Under the pieces are notes generated by a model. That model was not told where the DNA came from. It searched no databases and saw only the letters and a program-made list of their open reading frames with translations. The position numbers were made by a program, and so were the translations under genes. Source: Papaver somniferum (taxonomy: Eukaryota > Streptophyta > Magnoliopsida > Ranunculales > Papaveraceae). Taken from it: 64,000 bases of DNA. Positions 45,152-57,185 of this stretch are shown here, piece after piece (positions within the stretch are counted from its first letter, which is position 1; the number at the start of each line of letters is the position of its first letter). The stretch is from assembly GCF_003573695.1 (NCBI RefSeq), contig NC_039361.1, positions 94,738,279 to 94,802,278 on the forward strand, read 5' to 3'.

Positions 45152-46751
45152 TGATGGGTGCCTAATAATACATATTTCTAGATCTTTTTGTTATCTTTTA
45201 TCACATCCCAAATGCTTTAATGTCACATTTTAAGTGAAATTGTGCATTTTGCGTCTCGAGGCATCAATAATCTTTTTTGTTGTAAATACTGATAATTTAT
45301 GTTTGTTTTGTAGGATTAATAAATATGGGGAGTTCCATGAATTTTCAGTTAACTGAAGTGGAAGAGATATTTTGGAATGTGAAAACGTTGCAGCAAATGG
45401 TGGCTTAGAAGTGGAAGAAAATCGAGTGTCGGCGCAACCTGTCATATGATGTTCATGGATTATATTAATGGGCCAGGTGTAAAGCCAGGTATTTTGCACC
45501 TTCTAGACCAAAAGGGAGCCCAAACTATTTATTTATTATATGCCTAAGCTAGGTATGAGTGCCTAACACCCAGGTCGGTCCCTAATATATTTTTCATTTC
45601 ACTTCCACAGTCAGAGAAACTTTTCTTTTCAAACCATCGACACCACTTCCCATACCCTCTCAACTGCACCTTTTATCTTCCATGTTTCAACTGTGCAACC
45701 ATGAATACTTCATCACTCTTAAATTACCAACTCTCTTTATTTTCAAATCACTTGGTTTTCACCTCTCCTACCTCTCTGCCCATGCACTCTATTTGTGGTA
45801 CCATATATTGAGATACAAGGAAGAGAAGAAATCTGAAATTGAGTAAAGTGAAGATTTCCATATGAAATCAGTTTGAAGACTATCAATTCCAGCATGTCAT
45901 ATGACGTCGATGGAGTGGTTGAAGGCAGTGGAGTATATTTAAGTTGTATTTGGTGAGTGATTAACATCTCAAATCCCTAATTTCAGTTGTACTATGGAGA
46001 TATTAAAAACCCAATTTATGGTGAAATTGGTGTATAAATAGAGATGGGTTTGTGATGTAAAAGGCATGCCCGGAGTAGCCGGTGCACCAAGCAGTAATTA
46101 GGTTTATTTCTAGTATTTTTCAATCATGTTTTAATTTCTTAGCTAGGGTTTAGATGAAACTCTTAATCTAATATTAGATGATTTTGGTTATGAAGTTGTT
46201 CTTGTTGTGTTTAACTGCTTAAGGATAGATTTAATCTTTGTGCTACAACATATTACTTTCACCTTGTTAGTCATGCAACCTAGGTAGTTGGAACAATTCT
46301 ATGTTTTTGTGCTGCAACTCATGTTTAAATGATCTAAATAGTCTGTGATTAGTTGTGCTGTAACAAGACAACTAATGCTAGGGATTAATATCTTTTTTGT
46401 GATTAAACTATCCATATTCAGAACACCTTGAATACGCGGCAGACTTGCATCTTCACCGTTGTTCGTTAAAAGGACAAGAGTAATTTCGATAACGGAATTA
46501 TCTAGTGTTGGTTAAGCAGTGGATTCGACTGCCCTAGTGCCTTATAATTGCATTCTAATCTTATTTGTGTAATATAATCATTCATACTAGTCGTATCGAC
46601 AAACTATTTCGTTTCTAGATTAGTAAAAGTAGAACTTAGATGTTTACTGTCACCGAAACAACTCCCTGTGGGATCGACCTATATTTGCCGTTATCTATGT
46701 TACAGACACTGCTCGCTTGCAGTAATTGTAGGTACCTTTCCCGACCTACCA
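45152..46751 (+). repeat. 3' LTR of Athila-like non-autonomous element
   Basis: Starts TGATGGGTGCC after the gtttggcggtg polypurine tract. A TATA box (tataaata) lies at 46033. The end is near 46720-46751 ('cctgtgggatcgaccta' precedes it, as in plant Gypsy LTR ends), where Copia-type repeats begin. The exact end is uncertain. Confidence 0.65.
46033..46040 (+). promoter_or_regulatory. TATA box of LTR
   Basis: tataaata preceded by ggtg and followed by gagatggg, about 880 bp into the LTR, in the plus orientation of the element. Confidence 0.5.
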
Positions 46752-47615
46752 TTAAGATCGGTTCTACCAAATCTACAAATATAGGTAGGGATTGGTTCTA
46801 CCATGACTCCCGATAATAACTAGGATTGGTTCTACTAAGACTCCCAATATAGGTAAGGATCGGTTCTACCATGACTCCCAACAATATCTAGGATCGTTTC
46901 TACCATGTATCTCAAAATAGGTAAGGATCAGTTCTACCGCATATCCCAAACTAGGTAAAGATCGGTTCTATGATAGCTCTCAACAGAAGGAAAGATCGGT
47001 TCTACCAAAGTTATTACCCAGGTTTGGAATTGGTCATCCAAAAGATCTTCAATGAAAACCGGACCAAAACGACTATTGATTTCCTTTGATTACGAAACAA
47101 GTTTCATATATGTACTTTATTTAAACATATGTAATCAAACATATTTTCCTAGGATGAAATCACACCTATATCCAATACACAATCAAGTAATGATTTACAT
47201 AGATTATGTCAATATCACATTTACGAAGTTCAAAAGATAAACGTTATACTTCGTAATCAAATATTTATCACTGAATTTTTGATCATAACAAAATGACCAA
47301 GTATAATACTAGAGTACTATATATAACCCCGCATGTTATGTTTTCAATATTAAACGACTTGAAAGCAACGATATGAATGGAAAAAAGTCAACTCGGTATC
47401 ATAATACCTCAAGTGGAAGGATGATGTCTTCTTTGTGGTCCATACGTCTTCATAGTAATACTTGCAGACATTCCTAGACTTTCTAGTCTAACCAAAACGA
47501 AGTTGGTCTCTAGTACATTTAATCAAGTGACTCTAATTGAGTTTTGATACTAAAATATGACGACCAAACTTGACATACCAAAGCTTGGTGCGTTCAACCG
47601 AGCAATGCTCTAACA
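46752..47615 (-). mobile_element. Copia-type LTR or fragment, with U3 repeats
   Basis: On the minus strand it starts TGTTAGAGCATTGCTCGG (47615), a start typical of plant Copia LTRs and shared with the LTR ending at 58091. The far end holds seven or eight copies of a unit of about 33 bp with gatcggttctacc (46752-47035). The same repeat and following sequence recur at 63162-64000. No clear TSD is seen: gttgt follows on the right, with only attgt near the left end. Confidence 0.65.
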
Positions 47616-48140
47616 GTTGTAATGGAAACTAACGGATAACCATGGACCCAGGTATTATCCCAAAAATTTATTCTGTCACGAATAATCACGGACCTAAGGA
47701 TGGCCCAAAAATTTATGTGTCACGTGTGCCAATAACCAATCTAATGTTATCCCTAACCAAGTCACGACCACAAAGAAGACCTCTCTAACTAGAATAATAT
47801 CTTTGAGCTTTGATAAAGGTCCAACACTATTCATTTTTGAAATACTTATACTTTAGCAATAAGGTCAAAATAGTGTTCACATTAAAACCAATATGCCACT
47901 ATATTTTAGCCCAAAATACATCATCATGAGCTTCAAGATTTCGAAGTCCTAGACTGTAGTTGCTTAAAATCTAACTACTATATCCAAATAGAGAAAAACT
48001 TACTAGTAGGCTAAAACATAAGATACACTTGAGAAAGAACTTGTACTTCATTAATAGAATCTTCAATTTTGGGTCCACAGCTTTCAGGCTAAGATTACAT
48101 ATTTATAAGCTTAAAGGAGCACCTCATTAATGATTTGGTG
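47616..48140. other. intergenic or retroelement remnant
   Basis: No gene. A unit like 'cacggacctaaggatggccc' plus aaaaatttat occurs twice (about 47641-47720). This is the target region of the young element at 48146. Confidence 0.4.
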
Positions 48141-48145
48141 CTCCA

Positions 48146-49685
48146 TGATTAATAATTTTTCGTGGGCTGTAGTAATGAGGTTCAAACTCTCGGACTTGTG
48201 AAGGATAATTTTTTAAACTTAATAAAAAAGATAAATATATACAATAAAAATATTAACACTGGTGCGAGAAACTGGGACTAAAGATTCGGCCATTTTTCAT
48301 TTTCAAGTGGTTCAGAATTTAATTCTAGGCGATTATAGTTCAAAAAAAAAACAAATATTAACTCTAGTTTATTTCCAAGATAGATTTTATAAAATATTAC
48401 TTGTCTTTCTTAAGCATGGCATATCAAAAATCCCTAGGACTAAGCATACTCCATCAAATGAAATCACAAGTAATAATTTAAAATCTTAATTCAATTAAAA
48501 TTAGTGCAAAAAGTAAATAAAAGAATTAATGAAATTACCACATGGATGAAATTCGACCTCCTCCGTCGTCCCAGTGTTGGGTTTAGCTCATCATGATAAA
48601 AACACGCTCAAAATATTTATTTATTGCTCAAAGGGTGTTTACAAGGATGAAAATGGAGATGAAATAATAAAACAGTGAATGTGCGACCCACAGAAAGCGT
48701 CCAAAATGAACGACACAGAAGAGGTGTTATTGTTACTGTGGCTCTAAGACCCACACCTACGACCCACGCCTGTGAGTTTGTTTCACTGTCGATAAACTAC
48801 TGCTGGTGCAGGTCCGTTCTTCATGTTCTTCATCTTCATCACGAACAGCAGCAGCAGCAGAGAGAATTCGTGATTCTTCCTCTGCAGCTTCCTCTCTTCT
48901 CCTCCCAACTCTCAACACCCTCTCTAGTAGACCCAAAGAGCCTATTTATACCCAACAACAGCTCCAAATCTCGCCAATAACTCCAATATAATTCTTCATT
49001 ATGCGGGCAGTGAATAACAATATTTTCCGAATATTTTCTTACCAAACTTGGAATTTCTTGCGTAAACTTCCTCCCTCCACGCTCCAAATCGATTCTTCAC
49101 GACCCAAAGTGATGCTCGAGCCATTCCACATCATCAGAACACGTCCATAACTCTCCATGACGCATGATTATCATCCTCCAGTGCATGCTTGCCCTGTTTT
49201 GAACTCGAGAATCAAAACACGTATTCCAGCCAAATTTGATCGAAACCACCACCCAAACTTTGTTCCTTATGCCAAATCACATCTTTCTGCCAATTTTCAG
49301 CGATTGAATCGCACTCTAACCCATTCATTTTGACAATCAAAATTCTGCTAGTTGAAAACTTCATTTCCCGCCAAAAACACAAATTCAAATTGTTGAAGAA
49401 GGTACCCCTTATCCAGAGTACTGGGGTGCGAATATCAATTGGGGTGGAAATAGTAATTTTTCTGGGTTCCTCCGGGACATTTCTTGGACGCTTCCGGTGC
49501 ATTTATGGGGTGCCTACGGTACATTTCTCCGGGGGTGTAAAACACTGCTTTTTGAGCCCATTTCGCCGCAAGGGATTATTTCTCTAAAATTTCCTACAAG
49601 AACACAAAATAACACAATAAGTACTTAATTGAGTCTAACAATACAGAAAATTGAGAACAAAATAGCCACATAAATGCGTCTATCA
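48146..49685 (-). repeat. 3' LTR of young element
   Basis: 1,540 bp, nearly identical to 53413-54951. TATA complement at 48943-48950. Frames inside both LTRs occur in duplicate and are not genes. Confidence 0.9.
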
Positions 49686-49699
49686 AATACCCCCAAACT
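49686..49699 (-). other. 3' polypurine tract of young element
   Basis: Complement of aatacccccaaact, directly inside the 3' LTR. Confidence 0.7.
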
Positions 49700-51077
49700 T
49701 ATTATTTGCTAGTCCTCGAGCAAATTTATTCTAGAAAGGAAAATCATTTGAACCCCTAGGTGTCCCTAGTGGCGGAGTGTTGTCTCCGGAGGGTTTACCA
49801 GAGGTGTACCCACAAAACCTTTACTCCAGACCCTAGGTATCTACGCAGAACCTTGGAAGGCACTAAAGAACCTCATTGGTTGGCATACTTATTGCTTATG
49901 GGAGGAAGAACCCTGATGCGAAATTCCAATTGTTGTACACGAGTTTGCACTCAAGCATACTAAAATTCATATAAGTGACAGAGCTCTACTCAGATAGTTG
50001 CACTATGGACATCATATTCGGAGTCAAACTAATCATATGGATAGAAAAAGGAGATGGAAATAGAAAAATGTAGATGGTTTTGATGTTAACCAAATGATCG
50101 ATGTTTCACATATCTGTCTGAAGGCCACTACCAGAATGAACCTATCCTAATGGACTGCGATACCGGTCTGACTAATATCAACACAACTGGCATATACAAG
50201 GGAACCAGTGGTCGATAACTTAAATCTAGATCAACAAACTGGCAAATACAAGGGAACCAGCAGTTGACTACACAGAACAATAACCATTTTTTTTAACTTA
50301 ACGGCATGAATAAATCTTTTTGATCCAAGCGCATGCTTCTTGTCAGCAGATTACACGATAGTTCCCACGGGTCCTGCATTCCACGCTTGCTTAGGCGACG
50401 GAAATAGGGATAACACACGCATATTGTTATCCAAGTGTTAATACTTATTCCGATTGGTCTAACTGGTCCGGTCTCTCTTTTCTTTCTTTTTTTTAGTAAC
50501 TCAGTCACTCTAATTCACCCTAGCAGTGGTAACAACGCGAATCGTGTTCCCCACCTAATCACTTAGAGAAACATAGTTTAAAATGAAAAAATAAAACAGA
50601 AATGAAAAGGACTCAACGAGATATGGTGCAACTATCATGTTATTTCTAACACCTGAGCTCTGTGCTTTTATGAATAGACTCTTTCGATGTTTCCATCTAA
50701 TCAGATTGGTTCCTCAACTCCTATAACCAAGATTTTCCCATCCACTTAGATTGGTTAGTGCAAACCTTAATAGGCATAAATTTCTAGGCTCTGGAGTTTA
50801 CTAATTGCAACTAAAAAGTTTCTCCCATACCCCCAAACTTAAAATTAACATTGTCCTCAATGTTCTAAAGATGAAATTAAAAGCATGAACAAGGAGAGAC
50901 AGTTACTATTTGAAGCAAAATAGTGAAGGAAGGATATTACCGGGTTGCATGAGATTGGGTTACCTCCAAAGAAGTGCTAAGTTTATAGTATTCATCCAGA
51001 CTAAGAAAGGTTTAATCACCTCGACTCATATAGCAATAGCCGAAATAATTGTGGGTTATCGAAACCAAATAGAGCTA
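49700..51077 (-). other. 3' untranslated region of young element
   Basis: It holds the 'ccctaggtgtccctagtgg' block (49756-49776) matching the conserved 3' block of the other Athila-like elements, and the internal polypurine-like motif at 50823-50870. A local duplication of 'caagggaaccag' lies at 50195-50265. No gene. Confidence 0.6.
50823..50870 (-). other. internal polypurine-like motif
   Basis: On the minus strand: acattgaggacaatgttaat then aagtttgggggtatggg. It lies about 200 bp after the ORF stop, the same relative place as in the gag-pol element. Confidence 0.65.
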
Positions 51078-52283
51078 TCACAAGTAAAAGGAATCTGAAA
51101 CAAGCCAAGAAAATGAACATGTACTGCATACCCTTAGTTTCCTGATTAAGATACCTATGTCCCATTGTGGTTCAGGTTCTATGAAAGGATTTTGATAGAA
51201 TATTTTCATTGGATGCACTTCCTCATAGCTAAGATCCAACAGTTCAGGTTTAAAAGTCTGGAAAAACTCAATTAAAAACAATAACAACCTGAATAACTGG
51301 GGATCCTTAAAGTCAATCAGATTTGACTTACACAGCTGACCACAAAGAGAGTGGTGGTCTTCCTTAAACAGATGTGTCGACCCTAATGTCCTAAAATAAT
51401 TAGGTTTAGTCTCAAAACTTAATAATTGACACATCTGAAATTTATATGTTCCCACAATTGGTAGAAAAGTTTTTGGTGGGAAAAAAAAGTCAATCTTGGT
51501 ATTATTGCCTGGGCTAACCTCATCGACCAGAGGATGGGTTTCTAAATGTTGAGACTCGTGTTGAATATTATTAAGTTCGGGAAAACGAGTACGAAGATAG
51601 TCTTGTAATATGGTTGAGGCATTGATGTCAAGTCCCACGTGAGGGATTTTTGTAAGAGTTAAAGAACATGGAGAATGATAATCACCCCCAAACTTAGAGT
51701 TTTCGGCGTCTCTAGGTAGACTGGTCATAATCTCCCTAATTTCTAGGTCATCAGATTCCTGAAAGTGGGCGATTGATTTTTCTAAGTCAGGTTCATCCCC
51801 GCTAATCTCTACGAGTTCATCTAAGACTATTGTTTCTAAATCGTTTGACTCGAAAACAGTACTCTCAAGATAAACTGGTTCCTCTAAACCATCATCGGTT
51901 TCGTAATCATCGTCTAAAACGGGGGTATTTCTAGTCAACTCCTCGTCCTTTTGAATAGGTAAATAATTATTAAAATTATTTGGATTTGAACTAGAAATAT
52001 CATTATAATCATCATCACCATCCTCCTCCTCATCATCATCACAATATAATTTTTGATATTCACGAATTCTCAAGCTTTGTTCCCAACTACATGGTCTATG
52101 TTTATAATATTTCTCATAGATCGTTAGAGGTGATTCCTCAATAAAAGTTGGAGTATCCATATATCGCTGCCCACGCATATATTCACCAAGAGTCATTTCC
52201 GAAGACGTCTCTTGATAACGAGAATTTCTAGACATATATTCTCGTAACGTCATCTCAGGTGGCGTCTCCTGAAAAGGATTCAT
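51078..52283 (-). CDS. intact unknown ORF of non-autonomous Athila-like element
   Basis: ATG at 52283 gives about 401 codons without stops. The N-terminus holds two copies of an '.ET.(P/S)EMTL.EYM' unit ('ETPPEMTLREYMSR' and 'ETSSEMTLGEYMRG'). A very acidic stretch follows ('DDDEEEDGDDDYND' and 'DDDYETDDGLEEPVYLE'), then 'IPHVGLDINASTILQDYLRT' and a C-terminal part with a hydrophobic segment 'LFRLLLFLIEFF' near residue 340. I see no retroviral enzyme, zinc knuckle, signal peptide or known domain. A broken relative seems to sit in the element at 42 kb. The sequence is intact in a recently inserted copy, so it may be under selection for transposition, for example as a particle or RNA-binding cofactor; that is inference. 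A degraded env-like protein is the main alternative. Confidence 0.7.
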   Translation of the reverse strand: MNPFQETPPEMTLREYMSRNSRYQETSSEMTLGEYMRGQRYMDTPTFIEESPLTIYEKYYKHRPCSWEQSLRIREYQKLYCDDDEEEDGDDDYNDISSSNPNNFNNYLPIQKDEELTRNTPVLDDDYETDDGLEEPVYLESTVFESNDLETIVLDELVEISGDEPDLEKSIAHFQESDDLEIREIMTSLPRDAENSKFGGDYHSPCSLTLTKIPHVGLDINASTILQDYLRTRFPELNNIQHESQHLETHPLVDEVSPGNNTKIDFFFPPKTFLPIVGTYKFQMCQLLSFETKPNYFRTLGSTHLFKEDHHSLCGQLCKSNLIDFKDPQLFRLLLFLIEFFQTFKPELLDLSYEEVHPMKIFYQNPFIEPEPQWDIGILIRKLRVCSTCSFSWLVSDSFYL

Positions 52284-53388
52284 CACCGAGGAAACACAAA
52301 CTACAGAGGAATTCTACACAATCACAAACAAGGCTGAATCGACCAAATCAAACCTATAAATTCTAGCAAACAAAAATCATGATGGCTCCACTTAGATTAT
52401 TTCTAGACCAGCTTCTATCTTTCCAAAGGGAATTCGTTGCAATTTGAGCAAACCCCTCTGGAATCAATCCGAGTCAAAGTAAGTTGAATAGAGACGAGGG
52501 AAGCTTAGTAGAGATTTGATACCCAAGGCCTCACCGCATTAGAAGGCGGCGCAGTCACGCATTCAACTCACATAAACCATCATGAACTTTGAAGTGTGCT
52601 TAAAGAGCAACCAATATTTTTCGAACGAGTTTCCTATTAAGATCGTTACCCTATAGGTCTCGTTCTAGTCAAAATTTTAGGCTTAGGATCGCGTTTGGTT
52701 TCGTTTTCCTAAGGCGGGCAAGAAGAGAACGGTGATGAAATCCGAACCCTTATCTTGTATTGGCCAGGCCTTGCCCTTTACTAGGAATTTAATACAGCCG
52801 TATTCAAGTCCTCAGCATATATTCACCTTAAGGAAAACAGTAAACCCGCTCGCAGGAGATTCGCGGGTGTTTAGAAGTTTACCTCCCGTACCAGACGGGC
52901 GAAGAACCGCTGTAGTCGACTCGGACCACTGACTCCGGTGTCAGTGTGCGAACCCGAGGGGCCGAGACGATATAGTAATCGTCGTCCTTCCCTGCAAACA
53001 GTTTGTATTTAATTTTTTTTTTAATTTATAACCCTTCCGTAGGGTTTTAAAAATAATGTCCAATGTTCAATGTCCGGAAAAAAAATAATGTCCAAAAATA
53101 AAAGATTACAAAAATAAAAACTTTAATTACAGTTTCTAAAAAAAAATTAATAAAAAAAAATATCTAAAAAATAATAATAAAAAAAAAGTCCTTCGTCTTC
53201 TTTCCGTTCTTTTTGCTTTAAGCTTTGCTCCTAGTCTTTATGAAATCGCCAAAAATCTTTGACAACTTCTTCTTCTTCTTTTTCTTTTCGATCCAAGCCT
53301 CAAAACCTGTATCACATAGACAAATACCCAAAGAACGTAAAAAAGAACAAAGAAAAATAAATCTAAAAAAAAAATTCTACCTAAACAC

Positions 53389-53412
53389 AATTCCGCGTCG
53401 GCGGCGCCAAAA
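53389..53412 (-). other. primer binding site of young element
   Basis: On the minus strand, directly after the 5' LTR: ttttggcgccgccgacgcgg, the same class as at 15119 but diverged after ggcgccg. Confidence 0.75.
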
Positions 53413-54951
53413 TGATTAATAATTTTTCGTGGGTTGTAGTAATGAGGTTCAAACTCTCGGACTTGTGAAGGATAATTTTTTAAACTTAATAAAAAAGATA
53501 AATATATACAATAAAAATATTAACACTGGTGCGAGAAACTGGGACTAAAGATTCGGCCATTTTTCATTTTCAAGTGGTTCAGAATTTAATTCTAGGCGAT
53601 TATAGTTCAAAAAAAAACAAATATTAACTCTAGTTTATTGCCAAGATAGATTTTATAAAATATTACTTGTCTTTCTTAAGCATGGCATATCAAAAATCCC
53701 TAGGACTAAGCATACTCCATCAAATGAAATCACAAGTAATTAATTTAAAATCTTAATTCAATTAAAATTAGTGCAAAAAGTAAATACAAGAATTAATGAA
53801 ATTACCACATGGATGAAATTCGACCTCCTCCGTCGTCCCAGTGTTGGGTTTAGCTCATCATGATAAAAACACGCTCAAAATATTTATTTATTGCTCAAAG
53901 GGTGTTTACAAGGATGAAAATGGAGATGAAATAATAAAACAGTGAATGTGCGACCCACAGAAAGCGTCCAAAATGAACGACACAGAAGAAGTGTTATTGT
54001 TACTGTGGCTCTAAGACCCACACCTACGACCCACGCCTGTGAGTTTGTTTCACTGTTGATAAACTACTGCTGGTGCAGGTCCGTTCTTCATGTTCTTCAT
54101 CTTCATCACGAACAGCAGCAGCAGCAGAGAGAATTCGTGATTCTTCCTCTGCAGCTTCCTCTCTTCTCCTCCCAACTCTCAACACCCTCTCTAGTAGACC
54201 CAAAGAGCCTATTTATACCCAACAACAGCTCCAAATCTCGCCAATAACTCCAATATAATTCTTCATTATGCGGGCAGTGAATAACAATATTTTCCGAATA
54301 TTTTCTTACCAAACTTGGAATTTCTTGCGTAAACTTCCTCCCTCCACGCTCCAAATCGATTCTTCACGACCCAAAGTGATGCTCGAGCCATTCCACATCA
54401 TCAGAACACGTCCATAACTCTCCATGACGCGTGATTATCATCCTCCAGTGCATGCTTGCCCTGTTTTGAACTCGAGAATCAAAACACGTATTCCAGCCAA
54501 ATTTGATCGAAACCACCACCCAAACTTTGTTCCTTATGCCAAATCACATCTTTCTGCCAATTTTCAGCGATTGAATCGCACTCTAACCCATTCATTTTGA
54601 CAATCAAAATTCTGCTAGTTGAAAACTTCATTTCCCGCCAAAAACACAAATTCAAATTGTTGAAGAAGGTACCCCTTATCCAGAGTGCTGGGGTACGAAT
54701 ATCAATTGGGGTGGAAATAGTAATTTTTCTGGGTTCCTCTGGGACATTTCTTGGACGCTTCCGGTGCATTTCTGGGGTGCCTACGGTACATTTCTCCGGG
54801 GTGTAAAACACTGGTTTTTGAGCCCATTTCGTCGCAAGGGCTTATTTCTCTAAAATTTCCTACAAGAACACAAAATAATACAATAAGTACTTAATCGAGT
54901 CTAACAATACAGAAAATTGAGAACAAAATAGACACATAAATGCGTCTATCA
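53413..54951 (-). repeat. 5' LTR of young element
   Basis: 1,539 bp. On the minus strand it begins TGATAGACGC at 54951 and ends at 53413. Confidence 0.9.
54210..54217 (-). promoter_or_regulatory. TATA box of young element's 5' LTR
   Basis: TATAAATA on the minus strand, with ggg before and ggctc after, about 735 bp into the LTR: a good core promoter in the element's orientation. Confidence 0.6.
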
Positions 54952-55006
54952 CTCCACAAGGGAGTATGTTAGCTAAGTTACATATAACCTAGAGTATTTC
55001 TAGACA

Positions 55007-55019
55007 TTCTAGAATATTC
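55007..55019 (+). promoter_or_regulatory. heat-shock-element-like trimer
   Basis: TTCtaGAAtaTTC is a perfect three-unit HSE pattern, 230 bp before the ATG at 55249. A chance match is possible in AT-rich DNA. Confidence 0.3.
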
Positions 55020-56704
55020 TTAGTCTGGACATTGGAATGATGCCTTTACGTAATACTAGCCTTATGGGTATAGAAGGATATGGAATATGGTACCCATATT
55101 TTGCATTTTTTTTCCTTTATTATCCTTAAAGTATGCTCGGGATGGGAGTAGATTACATATGGACATTTCATAGCGTTTGATAGTTTACTCTTCTCCATCG
55201 GGTAATGTGTCTTTTCCATTTTTATGTTTTCTCCTTCTATTTCCACTTATGGATCCCTCTTCTTCACCTTATGATATTCCTGTCTTGAGTAAGATTTGCT
55301 TTGATGATGTTAATGATGGTGATGGTGATGCAGATGATATCGCTCCTTTGGAGAATTTTTTTGCAATAGACAACGATTTAAAAATTGCCTAAGGACTGGT
55401 ATTTCCTCTTTCTTTTTTCTCTCTCCCACTTTTTTTTCTCAACAATCTGAATCAAAAATCCTAACTATTTAATTACTTATTCCTGGTATTATAGAAGCTT
55501 CTGAGTCTTTCGATGTTCTAAATGGAATTGGATCTCACGATTTACCGCTTCATTCTGCTAGAACCTGAAAAAGCGGGGGTCTAACAACCACACCCAGTAT
55601 TTCGCTTGGCAATCTGTATGGACAAACTCCAATATACTTTCAATATAATCAACTAGACAGTCAGACTCAATCTTTAGAAAAGTATAACAAAGATTTTATA
55701 TCTCAATTTCTCAATTCAATCCGCAATCAAACAAATAGGAATTTGCGAGCCCGATTGAATAAGAGAAATAACTTGGATGGTATCACAAACCAATATCAAA
55801 GTGTCAATCAATTCAATCAACAACCCAAAGGCCAGATTCAAGAACTAATTGAACTTAACGCGCAACCTGTGATATTTCAATTATATAAACAAATATAATG
55901 TGGAAAAGAAATAACACATACACCAGAAATTTTGTTAACGAGGAAACCGTAAATGCAGAAAAACCCTGGGACCTAGTCCATCTTTGAACACCACATTGTA
56001 TTAAGCCGCTACAGACACTAGCCTACTACCAATGAACTTCAGACTGGAATGTAGTTGAGCCCTAATCAATCTCACACTGATCAAGGTACAGTTGCGCTCC
56101 TTACGTCTCTGAACCCCAGCGGGATTCTACACACTTGATTCCCTTAGTTGATCTCACCCAAATTAAGAGTTGTTACGACCCAAATTCGAAGACTTGATAA
56201 ACAAATCTGTCTCACACAGAAAAGTCTATTGAGATAGATAAATCTGTCTCCCAAAGAAATACTTATAAATTTTGTTCCGTCTTTTGATAAATCAAGGTGC
56301 ACATGAACCAATTGATAACTCGAAATTATATTCCCGAAGAACAGCCTAGTATTTTCAACCACCTCACAATAATCTTAATCGTATGGAAATGAAACAAGAT
56401 ATTGTGGAATCACAAACGATGAGACGAAGATGTTTATGACTACTTTTTATCTTGCATATCGGAGATTAAATATCGAGCAAATCTTAGATAAGATAGTACT
56501 CAATACGATAGAAACCAGCAAGATCAGAACACGCAACTACAGAGAAAATAGTTGGGTCTGGCTTCACAATCCCAATGAAGTCTTCAAGTCGTTAACCTAC
56601 AGGGTTCTGGAAAAAACCTAAGGTTAAAGGAGAATCGACTCTATTCACAACTAGTATCACACATGAGGTGTGGGGATTAGGTTTTCCAATTGCTAGAGTT
56701 CTCC

Positions 56705-56712
56705 CTTATATA
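56705..56712 (-). promoter_or_regulatory. TATA box of Copia LTR
   Basis: tatataag on the minus strand, in the orientation of the LTR. Confidence 0.5.
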
Positions 56713-57185
56713 GTTTTCAAATCAGGATTTGCAATCAATGCTACCTTGGTAACAAAGCATTCAATATTCATCGTTAGATGAAAACCTGATTAGACTCAAG
56801 TTAATATCTCTCAACCGTTAGATCGAACTTCGCTTGTTACACATAAATGAAATGTACCTTCATTTAGATATGACTAACTATACCTAAACGTGTACACCTT
56901 GTTGGATAAACAATAGTTAACCGAAGTTAGCCATATGAGTACTTTCATATCAACCATATTCATCTTAACCACAACTAGTTCAAATGACTCAAATAAAACT
57001 AGTTCTAGAGTTGTTCAATTGTTTATATTCTCCTAGAAGTATACAAGACACAATTGAAATAAAATCAGTTTGATTCACTCGAATCGATTCATGAACATTA
57101 TAGCCACGGTTTTCAAAAGATTGCATTCCTTATTTCATTAATGTATTGGTTCATCACATAACCGATTTTAGAACATAACTCACTC

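Larger units (their letters stand above)
41533..46751 (+). mobile_element. Athila-like non-autonomous element, 5' part uncertain
   Basis: It has a long A-rich leader with a poly(A) tract, a broken unknown ORF (42252-43786) and the internal polypurine-like motif (44048). Next come the conserved 3' block with hairpin (45034-45054), a polypurine tract and an LTR starting TGATGGGTGCC at 45152. The order and the noncoding signals match the Athila-like element at 13-23.6 kb, but gag-pol is absent. I find no matching 5' LTR. It may have been lost, or the leader may extend to the left of the MULE insertion at 36084 (35.6-36.07 kb has similar A-rich leader-like DNA). Confidence 0.65.
48146..54951 (-). 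mobile_element. complete young non-autonomous Gypsy-type element
   Basis: Direct LTRs 48146-49685 and 53413-54951 are flanked by perfect TSDs ctcca (48141-48145 and 54952-54956). The PBS (minus, 53412 downward, ttttggcgccgccgacgcgg) and the polypurine tract (minus, aagtttgggggtattt, just above 49685) fix the orientation and the Athila-like class. The interior has one intact ORF of about 401 codons and no gag, protease, RT, RNase H or integrase. By eye the LTRs differ at about 20 positions in 1,540, roughly 1-1.5%, so insertion was recent. It must have used enzymes from an autonomous relative. Confidence 0.9.

Noticed and set aside
46752..47035. CRISPR-like array of short repeats with spacers
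   Set aside because: Repeats are degenerate, lie in a plant LTR, and spacers are similar to each other.
48675..49587. Frames of 60-100 codons on both strands, repeated at 53942-54811
   Set aside because: They are inside both LTRs of one element, are small and have no motif.
53225..53419. Plus-strand Lys/Phe-rich frame
   Set aside because: It overlaps the primer site and leader of the minus-strand element; composition artefact.
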